64,000 nucleotides of DNA from Cyclina sinensis. Its lineage: Eukaryota; Mollusca; Bivalvia; Venerida; Veneridae. The DNA is taken from assembly GCA_012932295.1 (NCBI GenBank), contig JAAONU010000013.1:3270603-3334602 (forward strand). Reading direction: 5' to 3'. This document shows, in pieces, positions 62,494 through 64,000 of this stretch. The position numbers and the translations under genes were made by a program. Below the pieces are notes generated by a model that saw only the letters and a list, made by a program, of their open reading frames with translations, made no database searches and was not told the DNA's origin. Each line of letters starts with the position of its first letter. Positions within the stretch are counted from its first letter, which is position 1.

Positions 62494-64000
62494 GTAAGTA
62501 ATTTAACTTGGGGGAAACAGAGGCACATGTGTTGATTTAAATCTCTCTCAGATCCTAGTAAATATTCACCTCTGCTTATGATATCTAAACCAATTATGAG
62601 CCAGTATTATTTTATTTTGTTAGAATGGAAAAAAGAATTAGATATTTCTCATTAGAAAGTTACAAGTTTTATCTGTTTACAAAGTTTATATGTAAACCAG
62701 CTGCAAAAAGGGAGTACTTTCAGTGTATCTTATACTCAAATTTGTAACCTTTCCAGCTTCTAATTATGTTATCTTATATCCATAGTAATTTGTTACAGAA
62801 ACATTTTAGTTAAAAATTACTTTCAAATATTGACTTTAAAAATTTGTTTGCCAAAATATTATTTTGGGAGAGATGTCCTAAATTTATACTTTTACGTTTA
62901 AAAAAATATTTTTTGTTTAGTTAGCCGTATGTCTGTTTTGTTTTCTGCTAGTTTTTTTGTAAGTCTTACTTGAAAATAAACTACACTGATTAAAATTTTA
63001 TAACTTTTAGAAAGCAAAAGCACTTTTGTTGGTGAGATAGCTTGCTAGTTATTTATAAGATATATTTATTCTTCAAGGTGTGTTGTTATATTGCTTGTTT
63101 CCCAAACTTCTGTGAACCGAAATTTCTGAGATTACCCAGGAAAAGAAAACATTCTGATGTCATTGATAGAAATCTAATAACAAATGAATTTGATGTATGT
63201 CTGAAAATAACAATAAAAAAAATAAAATAAAAAAACATCAGAAAACAACAAAACTCAGGAGTTTTGGCATTTATATTACTGCAACATATAATTGTATTTT
63301 GGCCAAATAAATAGCAATTTTTAAATAGAAATAGCAAATATTTCTGGCAAGTTTGAGAAACAAGTTTATTACAGGAAACAGATTGGCTCGGTTTGAGAAA
63401 ATATGAAAAAGTTGTTACTCTATTGCTTTGTACTCTATTTAGCTTGAAGTATTTACATTATCATATATTTACTCAGGAAATCTGATGGGAATAATTTTTT
63501 AGGTGTAGGAAATCTTTGGAAAAACACTCCTGTACTAGTAATGCTATGCCAGGATGCAATGTTGCTTAGCATGGGTAATAGGGTCGGAGAATTTTATAAG
63601 AACTACTGAATATTCAGTTACTAACTTCTACAGAAATGGAAGCAATTTTTTAAAAAAAAAGGGAGACTACTTGGTTCTTAGTTTGAATAAATGAAAGTAT
63701 AGGGCTTTAAAGATTATGAAATGAAATAATATTTATAAGTTTATCTCAAATCAGATATGTGTTTCCAATCATAGATGATTCCTAATCATTGAATGAAGCT
63801 TGTTATTAAGCCTTTAAATTCAGCAAAATTTTAAAACATTATCAGAAAATATTGTACATATAGTTATAATAAAGTTACGAGTTCATTGCTAGTCAGCTTT
63901 AGGAACTTTAGTTTTTAATGCTTCTAGTTTCTATCTTCTGGTAGAATTGAGATGTTTCAGTGACTGAGCTTGGGATGGGGAAGTTATGATGTATTTTCTT
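62494..64000. other. MON2 intron 11 (open at window edge)
   Basis: AT-rich intron sequence following the donor at 62494. No further MON2 exon and no mobile element was recognised. Confidence 0.6.

Overview
The window is eukaryotic, AT-rich, intron-rich animal DNA. I infer a marine bivalve mollusc (or another lophotrochozoan close to one) from the style of the protein exons, the density of tRNA-derived SINEs, a SINE with a V-SINE-like core, 5S-related repeats and many small non-autonomous DNA transposons. The species is not determined. Most short open frames here are chance frames; real coding sequence sits in short exons with GT/AG borders and matching phases.

Layout. 1-17.2 kb: intergenic DNA with a 551-bp MITE (6.3 kb), a decayed LINE fragment (9.5-10.8 kb), simple repeats and one copy of a 0.4-kb MITE (13.3 kb). 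17.2-24.9 kb, plus strand: a complete 15-exon SLC6 Na+/Cl- dependent neurotransmitter transporter gene (682 aa, most like the glycine transporter branch). 25-29.7 kb: repeats and a 28-bp minisatellite. 29.7-31.9 kb, minus strand: a broken inverted partial copy of the same SLC6 gene. 32-42 kb: repeat-dense DNA with the second copy of the 13.3-kb MITE, a 1.2-kb element with a zinc-finger-like coding fragment, a dead Tc1/mariner element sitting inside a 43-bp minisatellite, and a SINE nested inside a larger repeat. 42.2-46.6 kb, minus strand: the complete coding region of ZCRB1 (U11/U12-31K, a minor-spliceosome protein, 225 aa in six exons). 46.6-51.1 kb: the divergent upstream space between ZCRB1 and MON2, filled with palindromic elements and two 5S-rRNA-like repeats. 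51.1-62.5 kb and beyond, plus strand: the first 11 coding exons (466 codons) of MON2, a large Golgi/endosome trafficking protein; its introns hold SINEs, a 25-bp minisatellite, a 3-kb repeat tract with very recent tandem duplications and a second copy of the 1.2-kb element.

The three genes are unrelated in function: plasma-membrane solute uptake, U12-dependent splicing, and Golgi/endosome trafficking. ZCRB1 and MON2 lie head to head about 4.6 kb apart (start codon to start codon). The most interesting material is in the mobile DNA: several elements have intact termini and target-site duplications that can be read directly, and several look young. I see no new enzymatic or defence system. No genuine tRNA, rRNA gene or CRISPR array is supported.
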